DNA of 64,000 nucleotides from Aplidium turbinatum (GCA_918807975.1 OU964923.1:6572001-6636000); one strand, 5' to 3'; positions 46,180 through 58,135 are shown, counted from the stretch's first letter. Numbers and translations: made by a program. Notes: a model not told the origin generated them from the letters alone.

Positions 46180-46560
46180 GCCACTTCAAGGGGCTCTGCC
46201 GTTAATCACCCTTGAGCAATGGCGGTGACTCGGTCAGGATGTTCATTGTTCAGATAGGTGTCGAGCAGACATTGAATTGATTGGTCACCTAGTTAACGCA
46301 GAACAAATACACCATTTGGCGTATAATAGATAGCACAGTTGCAGATGGTGTGGTGTGCGGTATGTTCCTCCTTGCACACTCACAGATCGCGGATGGTTCC
46401 ATCCTCCATTAGTGCATATTGGAGCAAACAATTTGACCCCAGTGTGCAGGCGTTTGAGCCTCACCAAGGCCTTTTTTGGCAAACGCATTTTAGTTGGGTT
46501 GGGGCCAGTGTCGGAGCTGAAGCTTTGAAGTTCATAATGCCTCAATACAGGTTATCTAGG
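46180..46560 (-). repeat. LINE fragment (RT/RNase H C-terminal region)
   Basis: The minus strand reads KKALVRLKRLHTGVKLFAPI, CTNGGW, then QLCYLLYAKWCICSAL and LGDQSIQCLLDTYLN. Compare the common LINE motif VRLNRLRTGVGRF..... W. It has stops and is truncated at both ends. Confidence 0.6.
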
Positions 46561-47113
46561 CTACACATTTTGTCCATCAAAAGTGACAACCCGAGATAAA
46601 TAAATTGTGATGAGATTTTGCTACAAAAAAGGCTAAAAAAAACTTTTTTTAGTCATTCTAAGTATTTTTGATAATAATAATTCATTTCTTGGTGTTATAA
46701 ACAAGAATATTTAGTGAAAATATACATTTATTAATCATCATCACCAGCCAGTCATATCACTGCTGGCAGATGGCTCCCACACACGTTTACAAACTCCAAA
46801 CACACACTAGATAGAAATTACCGCGAAAACTGATCACACAGGAGCAGCCGCTCTTATCTTCCAGCAACCAGCAAAAACATCTTGATGATACACATGGACG
46901 TATTGAAAATAAAACAACAAACAAACAATTATCTAAGTTAGATGCCTCTGATGTTTCACATGAATTGACAAAACACTGAAAACAGCCACTCCAACGCATT
47001 TCACCGCTCTTGCGTACTTACGCTCCCTTCCCTGTTCAAGCACTTGCATCGAAGCAAGATCACCTTCAAGACCACAAATAGGCTACAGGCTTTTTTCGCT
47101 AAACCTTACTAAC

Positions 47114-47197
47114 CTTGCAAGTTTAAGATTTTTTCCAAGCGTATGACTTTTGATTGCTTCACAGATGGTGAGTTCTTCTCCAAATCGTCTTTTGCAT
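47114..47197 (-). CDS. TPR-like gene A, internal exon
   Basis: An 84-base exon, phase 1 in and out. The acceptor is ATTTTTTGACAG and the donor CAAG|GTTAGT. It reads AKDDLEKNSPSVKQSKVIRL, then EKILNLQ. The end RLEKILNLQ parallels RLEKQIGLS at the end of exon 1 of the paralogue, and G plus AT at the junction makes the Asp that starts DESAALID. Confidence 0.75.
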
Positions 47198-47276
47198 CTG
47201 TCAAAAAATACACAATTATAAAAGCTTTGAGCATCGTTTTAACTGCTATGAAATAAAATCTTTTGTCTGATCTCTG

Positions 47277-47475
47277 TCGGCTGCATAGCCGAGTGATGAG
47301 AACCCTGGAACGGCAATCGAAAGGGCGCCGGTTCGACACTGCTCAAGAGCATGCGGTTGTGTCTTACACTTAAAGGCATGCCTGAAGGTGGACACGAAGA
47401 TGGGCTTCCTTGCTTTCCCGTCCACTTAATCTAAATCTTCAACCACCAGGTGTAAGCCTGGATAAGACAAACAAA
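47277..47475 (+). repeat. tRNA-derived SINE, family 2 (full length)
   Basis: GGCTGCATAGCCGAGTGATG (A box), GGTTCGACACTGCTC (B box), AAAGGCATGCCTGAAGGTGG, CCCGTCCACTTAATCTAAAT, CTTCAACCACCAGG and tail GGATAAGACAAACAAAAAAC. It lies in a TPR gene A intron, antisense. Confidence 0.88.
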
Positions 47476-47642
47476 AAACAAATAAAATCTGAATCTAAAT
47501 CAAAGTTGTTGCGTCTATATCCAACTCCAATTTACAAATTTGTGATAGGCATTATACTAGACTAATAGCCTAATGCTTAGGGTTAGCCTACTAGGCATAC
47601 TAACCCACTTTATATTGTTAAAATACGCATTCGTATACAAAC

Positions 47643-47702
47643 CACTTTTGCTTATTTCTGGGAGTCCAGGAATTCCCTTGCTGGTGTTGTAATTGTTTAC
47701 AT
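47643..47702 (-). CDS. TPR-like gene A, internal exon (5'-most found)
   Basis: A 60-base exon, phase 1 in and out, reading VNNYNTSKGIPGLPEISKS between acceptor GTGTTTGCAG and the weaker donor AGTG|GTTTGT. The phase fit with the next exon supports it. It has no counterpart in the paralogue, whose single first exon covers this position. Confidence 0.6.
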
Positions 47703-48214
47703 CTGCAAACACAACAAAAATTACGGCACCTCGAAATCTCTTTTCATTGACTTAAGATTTACCAATTCAATTGAACCAAGATACGTATTTTTATGGCGTC
47801 AGGTTTTTTGCTCAACTATGCACCAATGAAGGATGGCACTCATAGCACTAGCAGCCCCCTCTTTTTGATTGTGGATATGGTATATAGAGAAACAGATAAC
47901 AAGATGGCATTGTCCATTGGTGTACAGCAGTGGTGAAAGTAAGCTGGAACGGTTCAGAAGACCGATCCGGTAATAGAATAATTGCCGGTACGAAGGTCTC
48001 TATGAAGGTTTATAACAAATTCTTAAAAGACAGGAACTGGCTAATTGAATTATAAGTAGCCTAGTCAAAGTGATCAGCATACACTTGGTCAATAGTTATG
48101 TAACCCAAATTCAAACTACAGTTAAATTCGTCTAATTCGCTTATTTGTCAGTTTCAGTTGAATAATACGCCACTTCTTTCTAATCACATTGAGGCGACTA
48201 ATTTTACTGCATTA

Positions 48215-48488
48215 GGGAACGTTCAAATATTACGTAACGCCTTCGAGGGGGAGGGGGGGGTTTATGCAAAGCGTTACGTTAGCGTCACATCGGGGGGGAG
48301 GGGGTTCAAGCAAAACGTTACGTAACGCTTTCGAGTACGGAATGGTAGTTTTTTGTGCTGAATTTGTAGTGAAAAAGCGTTACATGGGGGAGGGGGGGAT
48401 TGAAAAAAGCGTTACGTTGGCGTTACATGGGGGAGGGGGGGGGTCAAAAATTCGGAAAAAAGGCGTTACGTAATATTTGAACGTTCCC
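48215..48488. mobile_element. PIF/Harbinger-type MITE, 274 bp, with G-rich repeats
   Basis: Ends GGGAACGTTCAAATATTACG and CGTAATATTTGAACGTTCCC are perfect inverted copies flanked by TTA on both sides (48212-48214, 48489-48491). Inside are repeats of GCGTTACGT... and GGGGGAGGGGG, which could form G-quadruplexes. Confidence 0.9.
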
Positions 48489-48883
48489 TTACAGATAAAG
48501 AAATAGGCTATGTTGAACAAAGGTCTGTAATAGGCATTGGCTTATGTACAAAATTATCACCTGAAGATGTATTCTATTAGGTAGAGAAGAGCCCTTCTAA
48601 AGTTCAGGATCATTTTGGGCCATTTCTAAATTCCAAGCGAGTGTGCAAGAATCAGTTCAGGTTTTGCAAGAAAGATCTTTTTTATACAACAAAGTTACAA
48701 AAGCAAATAGTAAACGGTAGGCCTACTGCCGAGAAGACTGGCGTATTCGCTGTCAAACGTTCGAATTTATTGCTTTGTCTGTAAACTCTTTCCAAAGGTT
48801 GCACTTGGTGCTGTTGTTTGTTTGAAGTACTCGGCTCGTTTAAAATACTTGTCTTGAAATACTTGTATTTCAAAATACTCTCT

Positions 48884-48962
48884 ATGGCTGTTAGAGTGGA
48901 GGTTGAGGGCCTCAAAAGGAAAATAGCCCAAGGCCTTTCTTCATCTAAATCCAGTCCTGCAG
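48884..48962 (+). CDS. Candidate first coding exon of an unknown + strand gene
   Basis: The ATG opens MAVRVEVEGLKRKIAQGLSS, then SKSSPA and a donor GCAG|GTACGC in phase 1. The frame is amphipathic and codon choice looks ordinary, but I found no following exon and no homology. It may be chance. Confidence 0.28.
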
Positions 48963-49524
48963 GTACGCGTACCGGTAAAAACAATAAAATTTCTTTTCAG
49001 GTTTGACTAAATTTTTGGATTAAAATAGTCAGTTAAAACAAGCCAGTAGAGCAGGAGTCGAGTTACGGGTCAGAGATAAACAAACTAAACTGCTCAAGAT
49101 AAACGAACTAAGTTGTATCTAAGCTTTATTTTCTAATAAATAAATGAAAGATCTATTTTTTTTAGTACCAATCTTCTTACGCTACATATCATAATTTTGG
49201 CTAGTTTTTATGTTTTAAATAAAAATAACCAACAATCCTATATGCCTGTGTAATGGTGTATGATAATTACACTGGTCAACAAAAAAAAAAATTTTTCTTG
49301 TTGCAAGAGATTTTTTGATCGATTCTGAATGAATTTTAGCCACTGATTCCAAATCTGCTATCAGATTTTTTCTGCAAGCTCTAGTTTTTATGCAATACAC
49401 CAGTGGATATTTTGAGGCTTGCAGCATTTGGTCTGAAATTTAAAACAAAATTCCAACTATTAGTTCTAGTTACCACGGCAGTTAACCTCGATTTACAGTT
49501 AATTTACAGTTAACCTACGATTTA

Positions 49525-51100
49525 TTCGTAAAGCAGGCCTACAAAGCTTATTTTCAAGTTCCTCTGGGAGATCAAGAAAAGAAATGGGCTCCACATATTG
49601 TCTGCCATGATTGCGAAGAAATGCTTAGAGATTGGACAAAGAAAAAACGTAACGGACTTCCTTTTGGTGTCCCTATGGTGTGGCGTGAACCGAAGGACCA
49701 ATGCACTGATTGTTACTTTTGTTTGATTAATACCAAGGGCATTGGCAAGAAAAACAGACAAAATATTTCTTATCCAAATATTCCTTCCGCTATTCGACCT
49801 GTCCTTCACTCTGAAACGTTTCCACCTCCAGTATTTAATGGTTTTGCATCCTCCGATGATGAAAAAACAGACTCTTGAGATTTACCACGGTAGTGTGGAA
49901 TGCGAGTACACTAAGGAAGCAGATGCAGACTCAGAAAGCTCTAGTTCTGAAACCATTCAGAAATTTAACCAGTCAGAACTAAATGACTTGGTAGCCTACG
50001 AACTTGGACTTATCCAAGCAAGCTGCTGAGCTTTTAGCATCAAGGCTTAGTGAAAAATACGTATTGGACCGTTCCACAAAGGTTTCGTTTTTCAGGAAAC
50101 GAGATGAAATGTTTATGTCTTCTTTTTTTTCAGAGGAAAAGCAGTTAATTTACTGCAATGATATTCCAGACCTTCTCGTCCAATTAGGAGTTTCTTCATA
50201 TGATTCAAGTGAATGGCGCTTATTTATAGACAGTTCCAGGAGAAGCCTGAAGTGTGTTCTTTTGCACAATGGTAATGCATATGGAGGAGTTCCAGTTGGT
50301 CATTCAACTGTCTTAAAAGAATCATATGATGATATTAAGCTAGTCATTGACTTGCTGAAATATCATCAGCACAATTGGATATTATGTGTTGACCTGAAAA
50401 TGGTTGATTTCTTACTTGGTCAGCAAAAGAGATACACAAAGTTTCCATGTTATCTTTGCATGTGGGACAGCAGAGCTAATGACAAGCATTGGACCCAAAA
50501 GGATTGGCCCATACGTGAAACACTTGAAGCCGGCATGCCAAACATGTTAAACGATCCGATTGTAAGAAGAGACAAAATTGTTTTTCCCCCTCTAGTCTTC
50601 ACATCAAGTTAGGGTTGATGAAACAGTTTGTGAAAGCTTTAAGCCCTGATAGCGACTGCTTCCAATATATTGTTCATACATTTTCCTTCATTTCATACGA
50701 AAAGATTAAAGCTGGTGTCTTCAATGGACCACAAATTCGAAGCCTTGTGCGAGACCAACAGTTCACCGATAAGATGAAAACCAAACAGAGAGCAGCATGG
50801 TTGTCCCTTGTGGATGTCACTAAAAACTTTCTTGGAAACAAAAAGGCTCACAATTACGAGGTTCTTGTGAGCAAAATGCTCTTTGCTTTCGGCGACTTAG
50901 GATGCAGAATGAGCATTAAAGTTCATTTCTTATTCAGTCATCTGGACAAATTTCCAGAAAACCTTGGAGCTGTCAGTGACGAACAAGGAGAGCGGTTCCA
51001 CCAGGATCTTATGAAAGTAGAAGAACGTTACCAAGGCCGATGGAATCGACACATGATGGCAGATTACTGCTGGAGCATTAAACGAGTATGCCCCCCATAA
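49525..51100 (+). pseudogene. Transposase-like gene of the CACTG element, broken
   Basis: Three successive frames make one protein. First, KQAYKAYFQVPLGDQEKKWA, then CHDC, GVPMVWREPKDQCTDCYFCL, NIPSAIRPVLH. Second (50004-50612), FFRKRDEMFMSSFFSEE, WRLFIDSSRRSLKCVLLHNG, CVDLKMVDFLLGQQKRYTKF, PCYLCMWDSR. Third (50615-51100), RMSIKVHFLFSHLDKFPENL, SDEQGERFHQDLMKVEERYQ. I remember this motif set from a large group of uncharacterised animal proteins. The paired Cys suggest zinc binding, and the spaced Asp/Glu (FIDSS, CVDLK, EQGERFHQD) suggest a DDE-type nuclease, though that is inference. Two frame changes, one linked to a few extra bases near 50592, disable it. Confidence 0.7.
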
Positions 51101-51408
51101 AGTATACAAACGCAAGAGCCTCAAACGCCAATTTTTGCCCAGCATGTAGTATGGATTTCGCTTTCTATTTTCAGCCAGTGAACTTTTCTCACAACATCAA
51201 ACTTTTAAAGGAGCTTATTTATGCTTGTAATTGCAATAGGTCTGCATGCAGTGCTATGGTTACTACTGTAATTGTGAAAATGATTCGTTTGTTATGTATA
51301 TAGCCTATATAGTTTTTGAAATTTTGTTTACGACGCTTTTCGAATGATTTTGTAATGTTTTTTTTTTAATATTTCAGTGCATTTCTATCAGTAAGTATAG
51401 ATCTAAGC

Positions 51409-52577
51409 CAGGGGTCGGCAACCTACGGCCCGCGGGCCGGATCCGGCCCGCCAAGCAAAATTATCCTGCCCGCAGCATTTTTGCAAATTGTAGTTGGCGG
51501 GCCAAAACGAACATCCCATTATTTTATGCTGCCATTTGGTTTTACATAACAGAATTAAGATTACTAAATGTTATGTAAAACTTTCGCAATTTTTACTTTT
51601 CCATATTTATCCGTAACGCTCACTTGTAATCACGTAGCCTGTGTACTTATGCCGCAACAATGCTTAGTTAGGGCATTGTCGCCATTTTGAATTTCCTTGA
51701 TATTCTTTCTCTGCGAACTGCATTTTAGAGAGAGCGACGTTGCAGGCCTGACAGATAGTTTGATAGATTTGAAGTTTTAAGAATTAGTTTGTTTGAAGGT
51801 TGATAATTTAGAAATATGTGTAGCTTAGGAAGCAGGAATTGGCCTTTTTAGTGACAGCCGGTCCAGACTTTTAAATTACTTTATTATTTAGAGTTATAGT
51901 TTACTCCCAGTTCCATTTTTCCGTTTTTTTCAACAAGTGATTCTTGTCTTTGAAGAATTTGCTGCTTGTTAGAATCCACCAAGCATAGGAAATTATCACA
52001 AAGCGCCTTTGTACCCGCGACCTATCGATCACGGGTCGCTTTGTTATAGTAAACTAGGTTTGGGGCAAAATTTAGCTTAAGCTTGCAGAAGGTAGCATCA
52101 AGGTACTTGGCAGTTTCACCTTGAAGTCCGGTTATATTAGCCTATTTACTGCATGCTAGTTGCAGGCTACATGAGTTGCGTTAGTAATAGTCAATTAACC
52201 GTATATTTAACGGCAAGTTGAGAACACAACTTACTGATGACCACTTGCAAGATGTTATGATTCTTGCCTCATCCAACCTATCACCTGACCTTCAGAAACT
52301 TTCTAGCAGGAAACAACATCAAATATCACATTAATGTTGTGCTGTCAATAAATAAAGTACTTGGTGTTTTTCGTTACCAATTGTTACTAATTTTCTTTAT
52401 ATTAATCTATATAAGCCTATAGTAGCTAAATATGGAGATACTCTGATAAGAACGCCAATTTTAACAATATTATGAAAAGTAAAGAAAACGGAAGTGCAAA
52501 TGGAAAACTTGTACGGCCCGTTGACATCTGCGCAGTTTTGTTTTGGCCCGCGACTGAAGAAAGGTTGCCGACCCCTG
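51409..52577. mobile_element. hAT-type non-autonomous element, 1169 bp
   Basis: Ends CAGGGGTCGGCAACCTACGG and AGGTTGCCGACCCCTG are flanked by a perfect 8-bp duplication ATCTAAGC (51401-51408, 52578-52585). GGCCCGC words follow both ends. Nested in the CACTG element, hence younger. Confidence 0.95.
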
Positions 52578-52826
52578 ATCTAAGCTATAGACAAAACAGT
52601 TAAGCAGTTATTTCAGTCGTAAAAGATGTTTTTTTTCCTATTCATCAAAATATAATTTTTTTGAAAAATATTCAGTTTTTATTCAAAAAAAGAAAAAAAA
52701 TCAAAATTTACAAAAAATCTAGAGCTTCTAGACCAAAAATAACGTCATATTCGGATTCAGCACCCCAAAATTACCCAAGACCAAGTGAATTTGAAAATGC
52801 AACAAATGTTTTGTTGACCAGTGTTA

Positions 52827-53969
52827 TTAATCTATTTATTTACAATTTGACTCAAATAGTTCTTTTATGTGACTCAACTAAAGCTTAGTGCCAATTAATT
52901 GAGTTATTTTTTTAAAAGTAAAATTTTTGGTTAATTACGATAATTAATAATTAATCAATTAATTACGATATCCAAAAACAAGCAAACGATCTTATGTCTG
53001 TCTTAATTTAAATAAATAAAAAAATGCTTTCCTACTTAGGAGCCCACTGAATTTAAATCGTAAACATCACCATTTGAGCCAAAACAAAAAAAGGTGACAG
53101 AATTAATCCATCCCTAATTATACTTTCACAAAGTACATTTCTTGTTGTGCTACTTATCCCAGGAGCCTGTAGAACTAGTTAGGTTACCTTGTTTGGTAGG
53201 CCTACATAAATTATCCCTGACCATATCTTGCAAAGATTAGCTTACTTCAGGAGTAGACTACACATTAAAACACGGACTACTTATTGCTGAAGCATCTCAT
53301 TTAGTTTTGGAAACAAAAGAATTGACAATATATAAGACAAATAATAATATATCACTTACTTATTTTTGGTTCAAATCTCACTATCCTGTAAAACAAATTC
53401 GACTCGTGAATTCAACTATTTGTTACAGAATTTTTAGAAAACAATCCAGAGAAAAATTGAAAAAATTAAAAGTAAAATGAAATATAATGTTAGTAGCTTG
53501 TTTTCTGGTACATGGGTATCACACAACAAACATATTAAAGCATAGGCAATAGGCATACGAAGTCGAGCAACGTAATCAGACTTTACATATTTCAGTTTAT
53601 TGTAGTAACATTTACAGAAAACTAAACAAAAAACTAGGCTACATTAAAGCAAATTTCGAAAGTTTTCGACATCACATGATGTCCTCTTTTCAGGAAAAAC
53701 ATACAGTAATTTTATCTATATCTAAACAAAATATAATGGTGAAATAATAAATTTATCAACAACAACAGAAAACATAAACTGCACTGCAAAAACCTATCAT
53801 AAAAACAAAGCAAAAAAGCTACCAAAATAGCCTCTGCCTTAATATAAAACAGTATTCTAAACAAGGGCAGAAAAATGTTAGAGAGATTAGGAAATGACAC
53901 ACTACAAAAAAAGTTCTTCAAAAAAAGATTTAAATTTGAATAGACAAAATAATTAAGCCTACCTTTGAT
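52827..53969. other. Intergenic AT-rich DNA; retroelement-like stub near 53.65 kb
   Basis: At 53650-53695 TTTTCGACATCACATGATGT, then CC..TTTTCAGG resembles the hammerhead-like block at 44040. Nothing else recognised. Confidence 0.35.
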
Positions 53970-54122
53970 TCATATTTCATATGGCTGTAAAGTAACGATG
54001 TATAATGCGTGGCTTGTGCATTTTAAACTGCCATAAAGTCCCTTATTCATATGTTTCTGTTCCACGTTCATCGCTTTCTTGTTTTTTTCTAATGCTTTCT
54101 TTTTGTTACGTTTTGGCGTGAC
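53970..54122 (-). CDS. Unrecognised small gene, exon 3 (last)
   Basis: Phase 0 entry after acceptor GCAACTATGTAG. It reads VTPKRNKKKALEKNKKAMNV, then EQKHMNKG and a less conserved-looking end, and stops at TGA 53970-53972. The lysine-rich start could be a nuclear localisation or nucleic-acid-binding stretch. With exons 2 and 1 the protein is 108 residues. I do not know the family. Confidence 0.6.
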   Translation of the reverse strand, partial: VTPKRNKKKALEKNKKAMNVEQKHMNKGLYGSLKCTSHALYIVTLQPYEI

Positions 54123-54289
54123 CTACATAGTTGCGTTGGCTGGGAGGGTTCAGAAGGTACTTTTAAACTCGCCCGTCATAAATTAAGGGGCTCGAAACTT
54201 TGCAGGAGCCCAAAAAGTTTAAAAAAATGCTGCGTATATTTTTGTTGCGGTGTTTTGTTTTAGGGGCCGGGGGATGTCATTGGTACCAG

Positions 54290-54560
54290 CAGGCCCGGAT
54301 TTAGGGGGAGCAGAGGGGGGCAGGCGCCCAAGGTCCCCCCACTTTTGAAGGGCCTCCCTACGTGGAAAAGATGTGATATTGTGTTATTTTTTCTTCCTTT
54401 CAGCCTTTGAAGTTTCTGCAAAATGCTGTGCAGTGCTGGATTGATGCTACTGTAGACGCAGAGGTGGTTTTTCGCACCGTGGGCGCGAACATTTTTTTTG
54501 CAGGGGGGCCCCCCTGATCTAAAAGTGCCCCGGGCCCCCCATCAGCTAAATCCGGCCCCG
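54290..54560. mobile_element. hAT-type MITE, 271 bp
   Basis: Ends CAGGCCCGGATTTAG and CTAAATCCGGCCCCG are flanked by a perfect 8-bp duplication GGTACCAG (54282-54289, 54561-54568). It lies in the intron only 37 bp from the donor of exon 2 of the small gene. Confidence 0.88.
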
Positions 54561-54596
54561 GGTACCAGACCCAATGCAATCTCTTAACGGGCCTAC

Positions 54597-54702
54597 CTGC
54601 TCGTCAATGACTTCATTTTCGAAAAACGCGGAGTACTTTTGAAGATGCTTTGCGGTGTTAAAATATTGCTTCTTGGTCTCAAACTGGATCACGGTCTTCA
54701 GA
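54597..54702 (-). CDS. Unrecognised small gene, exon 2
   Basis: A 106-base exon between acceptor GTGTGAACCAG and donor GAGCAG|GTAGGC. It enters in phase 2 and leaves in phase 0, reading LKTVIQFETKKQYFNTAKHL, then QKYSAFFENEVIDEQ. The composition (aromatic plus alternating charged residues) looks like a real, mostly helical protein. The fit of phase with both neighbours is the main support. Confidence 0.75.
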
Positions 54703-55052
54703 CTGGTTCACACAATTAGATTTTTCTTATTGCAAGTAAATTTAGAAGATCAGCGTATGAAATTGCACAAACATAGATTAGGCCTACCCTTTAGTTACTT
54801 TTAAAAAGGGGGTTGAAAAAGTTGTCCTTTTTTGTTTGACTTCCCGGGTTGAGTCTCTTTGTTAAATTTCTACAGTGCTTGGTTGCTGAAAGTGTGGATT
54901 CAGTAACCTTGATAAAAAAGGATGCGAGAAGAGTGCTTTGTTTCTAACTAGCATGAAAATAATTCAGCCGTGCTATCTTTATTGGTAGTCTATTTTGATA
55001 CAAAGATAGGCAAAAAAAGAGGGAAAGCAAACTGTGAGCAAATTCAGCCTAC

Positions 55053-55120
55053 CTGTTGTCCTGGGCACCGGTGTTAATGCTGTTGATGGCACTGCCTTTT
55101 ATCGCAATCTTGCTGTCCAT
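55053..55120 (-). CDS. Unrecognised small gene, exon 1
   Basis: ATG at 55118-55120 opens MDSKIAIKGSAINSINTGAQ, then DN plus two bases, and donor CAG|GTAGGC in phase 2. AG plus T of exon 2 makes Ser. No signal peptide or membrane segment. The donor lies inside a GTAGGCTGA word like those that litter the intergenic DNA. Confidence 0.7.
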
Positions 55121-55661
55121 GTTGTTTTAATACTTTTAAAGTAGAAGTGCACAGTCGTCAAACTTAAAAATTGAAGTAACAAGACCTAAATATGCACAAA
55201 ACGTTGTTAAGTTATACAGTACAGTATACTACAGTTTGAATACAAAGCACACCAAACAAAATCACACAATAATGCAGATTATACTTTTTAATGGTAGGCT
55301 AGTGGCGGTAATTTCTTTTTGCTTAAACAATTCTTTTAGAAAACGTAAAATATTTTTTTTTATTGTTTACAAAAAAAAAGAATGTTCACTAGGCTTTGAG
55401 TTATAAAGTTTCTTGGATTTTTCTGGTGACTGAAGGTTAAAGCTAAAACGAAATGCTCCAAATAATAACCAACTTTGTTTCCGACGTTTTGTCAGTCAGC
55501 AAAAACTTCATCAAGGAGCTAAAATAAGTTCGAGAGGCTGGACATATAACTTTCACTCAGCGTCTGCAGTTATCAAACAAACTCGGAGGTAATTTTGCGT
55601 TTTCAAACTTGTACCCTGCTAGCTTTTTCATTTAGTTTGAAATATTTTGTGCGGTGTAGGC
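55121..55661. other. 5' flank of the small gene; retroelement-like stub
   Basis: Around 55470-55530 the minus strand reads CTTGATGAAG ... ACGTCGGAAACAAAG, another block of the hammerhead-like or Penelope-associated type. Nothing else recognised. Confidence 0.35.
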
Positions 55662-56221
55662 CAACGGTGTGGAAACTGTGGCCCGTGGGCCAAATATATA
55701 TTTTTTTTTTTTGGCCTTTTTGTTTTTGACATTTAAAGTTCAAATATTATTTGCTATTGTACTAAAACACATTAAATATATTGCAAGACTGCCATGAACA
55801 TTTTTCTGGTCTTGGTTTGATCGTAAAATACGCAAAAGTGGTCATTTTGATTTGTGCGCATGACGACGCGCATGAGCAAAAGCATGACAAAGAGAAAATT
55901 TAAATGGAATTGTGGACGGATTTTTGCTTTTTTTACAAAAGGTCTTAGAATATACTGTTGTATCCTAAAATCAGGACTAAATTTGAAAGTAAGATTAACC
56001 CTCCCCTCCCAGAACGGAAGTTTCACAAATTTTTACCAAAAGTCCTGGAATATACTGTTGTATTCTTTAAATCAGGGCTAGACTTCAAATTAAAATTAAC
56101 CCTCCCCCCTCTAGTTTCAGCCCTTCAAAAATTTACTACTTACATTGCGTAATCAAGAAAAAAAAAGTTTCAAAATAAGCAAAAAGTAGTTTCGATTAAA
56201 ACAAAAGGCTGGGAACCACTG
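55662..56221. mobile_element. Probable hAT-type element with internal direct duplication
   Basis: The left end CAACGGTGTGGAAACTGTGG with CCCGTGGGCC and the right end GGCTGGGAACCACTG are diverged inverted copies. No 8-bp duplication survives. Inside, about 105 bp is present twice in tandem (about 55930-56035 and 56036-56135; GAATATACTGTTGTAT, ATTAACCCTCCC). Confidence 0.55.
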
Positions 56222-58111
56222 GCCTAGTGAGCAAACATGGCTTAGTATGATAAGTATTTACACAACAATGTTGCAATATGTTTCTGGAGTAACGCAGTTA
56301 TTCTATTGAAGAAAATTGCTTCCTTTGCAGGAAAAAGATGTATTTGAACGTTCAAAACAGAAACAAATATTAATGAAACATTATTTTGCAATAGAAACTT
56401 CATCGTTCTTCAATGAAAGGGAGAAGGCTGCCATGCCTGGATTTGTAATTCATCTGATATAAGATTATATAGGCTATCTTTATGTGATGATTTCCAAAGC
56501 GTAAATCAAACTTAGTTGCATTCGTCTGTGAGCCAGAAAAGTTGCATTATTTAGCCCGATACTAGTATACAGTGCATTGTGAACAACATTAAATATAATG
56601 CTTCGTTCATTTTTCAAAACCAAAAAACCATTCGAATCCTCATCTAGCTTGTTTTACAAATATGTAACCAAATTTATCAAATCAAAATTGAATTGAGGTA
56701 AAATGTTAGTTTAAATTTTAATTTAGCCTAAAATTTTAAAACAAAATTTCATTCACGACTACAAATAAATTTCAATAGTTTATTTCAACTCGATTAACAT
56801 TGAAATTTATCAATTTATTTGTAAATTAACAAGGCTATTCGAGTGAGCAGTGTTTACTTTGAAATATTGTATTATTTTGTTAGTTTTTTTTGGGACACAA
56901 AAATCTTTTTACTCCCTTAATCCACTGTTGAAAACTTGAAACTATATGCATCCCAATATCGCTGGTTAGATGAGTAAAATGTGGTTGAGCGAGCAAAGCA
57001 AGCGAAAAAATTTTGCAAAAATTAAAAAAAAAAATTTGACTGGTGCATGTAAATTGTAAAATTACAAGCCGAAAAACACTGCAAGAACTAAACATGAGTA
57101 GGCCCTTAGGCGGAGATGGGCTTCCATCTGGGGGTTTGGGAAGCAGTAAATACCGCCTTGCATGATTTAAGTTATTGAATATCGAGCTTCTGTAGCAGTT
57201 TTTTTTTTAAGCTGTCAAAAAACATTGAACAAACTAAAATGAGTGGGTCCCTTATCAGCCGTACACTTCTCTTATCCCCCCTTCATCCGGAGAGTACGGG
57301 TGACGATTAACACGGCCCTGTTTCTCATATACAGTTTTTTATAAATTTATTTAAACTGGTTGGTTCAATACACGAAATGAAATATAGACCTGTGTCCAAC
57401 ATAAAAAATCCACGTTTGCTAAAACCTTACTCAGGATTCGTTTACATGCCGTCGCAATTTATATTAAATTTGGTGTAACAGGCCTACGGCATAACCATAA
57501 TTCCGATTCAGTATTATCTTATAATGACTCTAAGAAGACTAACCATTAGCTGTAAAAAACATTATGTCACTGCAAAATTTCATTTCATGTGACAAGCCTA
57601 TTAAATTTACGTCACAAGCTGAACTGTATACCAGAAAAATTCATGCAACATCGATTACTTCTAAAAACAAACAATAGGCTATATTCAGTGTGTGTAAAAA
57701 TAGAATGTCATGACAAAGTTGTAAAGCGTATTGTACTTTTCGTGATTTCGTCCTCCGTTTCAGTTTAACAAAAGTCAATTGAGCAAATTGCAAAATTAAT
57801 TATCGCATGCACTTTGAACGAAGTAGGGTACAGTACACCTTTGGTACACAAAAGGCAATTAAGCTATGGGCTATTGATAGCGTATATTGTTATATTGAAT
57901 ACGGGAATGTTGTTAAAACCTAAAATAACAAGATGCATTTTAGTGGCTAGGTTGCCAAGAATAACTTTAACAATGGTCATCGTCATAGCACACGACTACG
58001 GAAACTGTATTCAGAAAGCTCATAACAAACTGCTTATATACTACAGCCAACTCGCAGCATCAGGCTAAAGCAGGTCGTTTGTATCTACACTCGTGAAATT
58101 TAACAATGAAG
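56222..58111. other. Intergenic DNA, nothing supported
   Basis: AT-rich with several TTTT tracts. A pyrimidine tract and AG at 56330 precede a short open frame, but there is no donor or homology. Confidence 0.4.
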
Positions 58112-58117
58112 TTTATT
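58112..58117 (-). terminator. Poly(A) signal of TPR gene B
   Basis: Canonical AATAAA on the minus strand about 20 bases after the stop. A second AATAAA overlaps the stop codon itself. Confidence 0.75.
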
Positions 58118-58135
58118 GGCATAAAGTTGAAACTT

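Larger units (their letters stand above)
49270..52823. mobile_element. CACTG-ended DNA transposon (CMC/EnSpm-like?), 3.55 kb including a nested hAT
   Basis: Ends CACTGGTCAACAAAA and TTTTGTTGACCAGTG are flanked by TTA on both sides (49267-49269, 52824-52826). Terminal CACT(A/G) with a 3-bp duplication is typical of CMC (EnSpm/CACTA). Without the nested hAT element (51409-52577) it would be about 2.4 kb. Confidence 0.78.
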
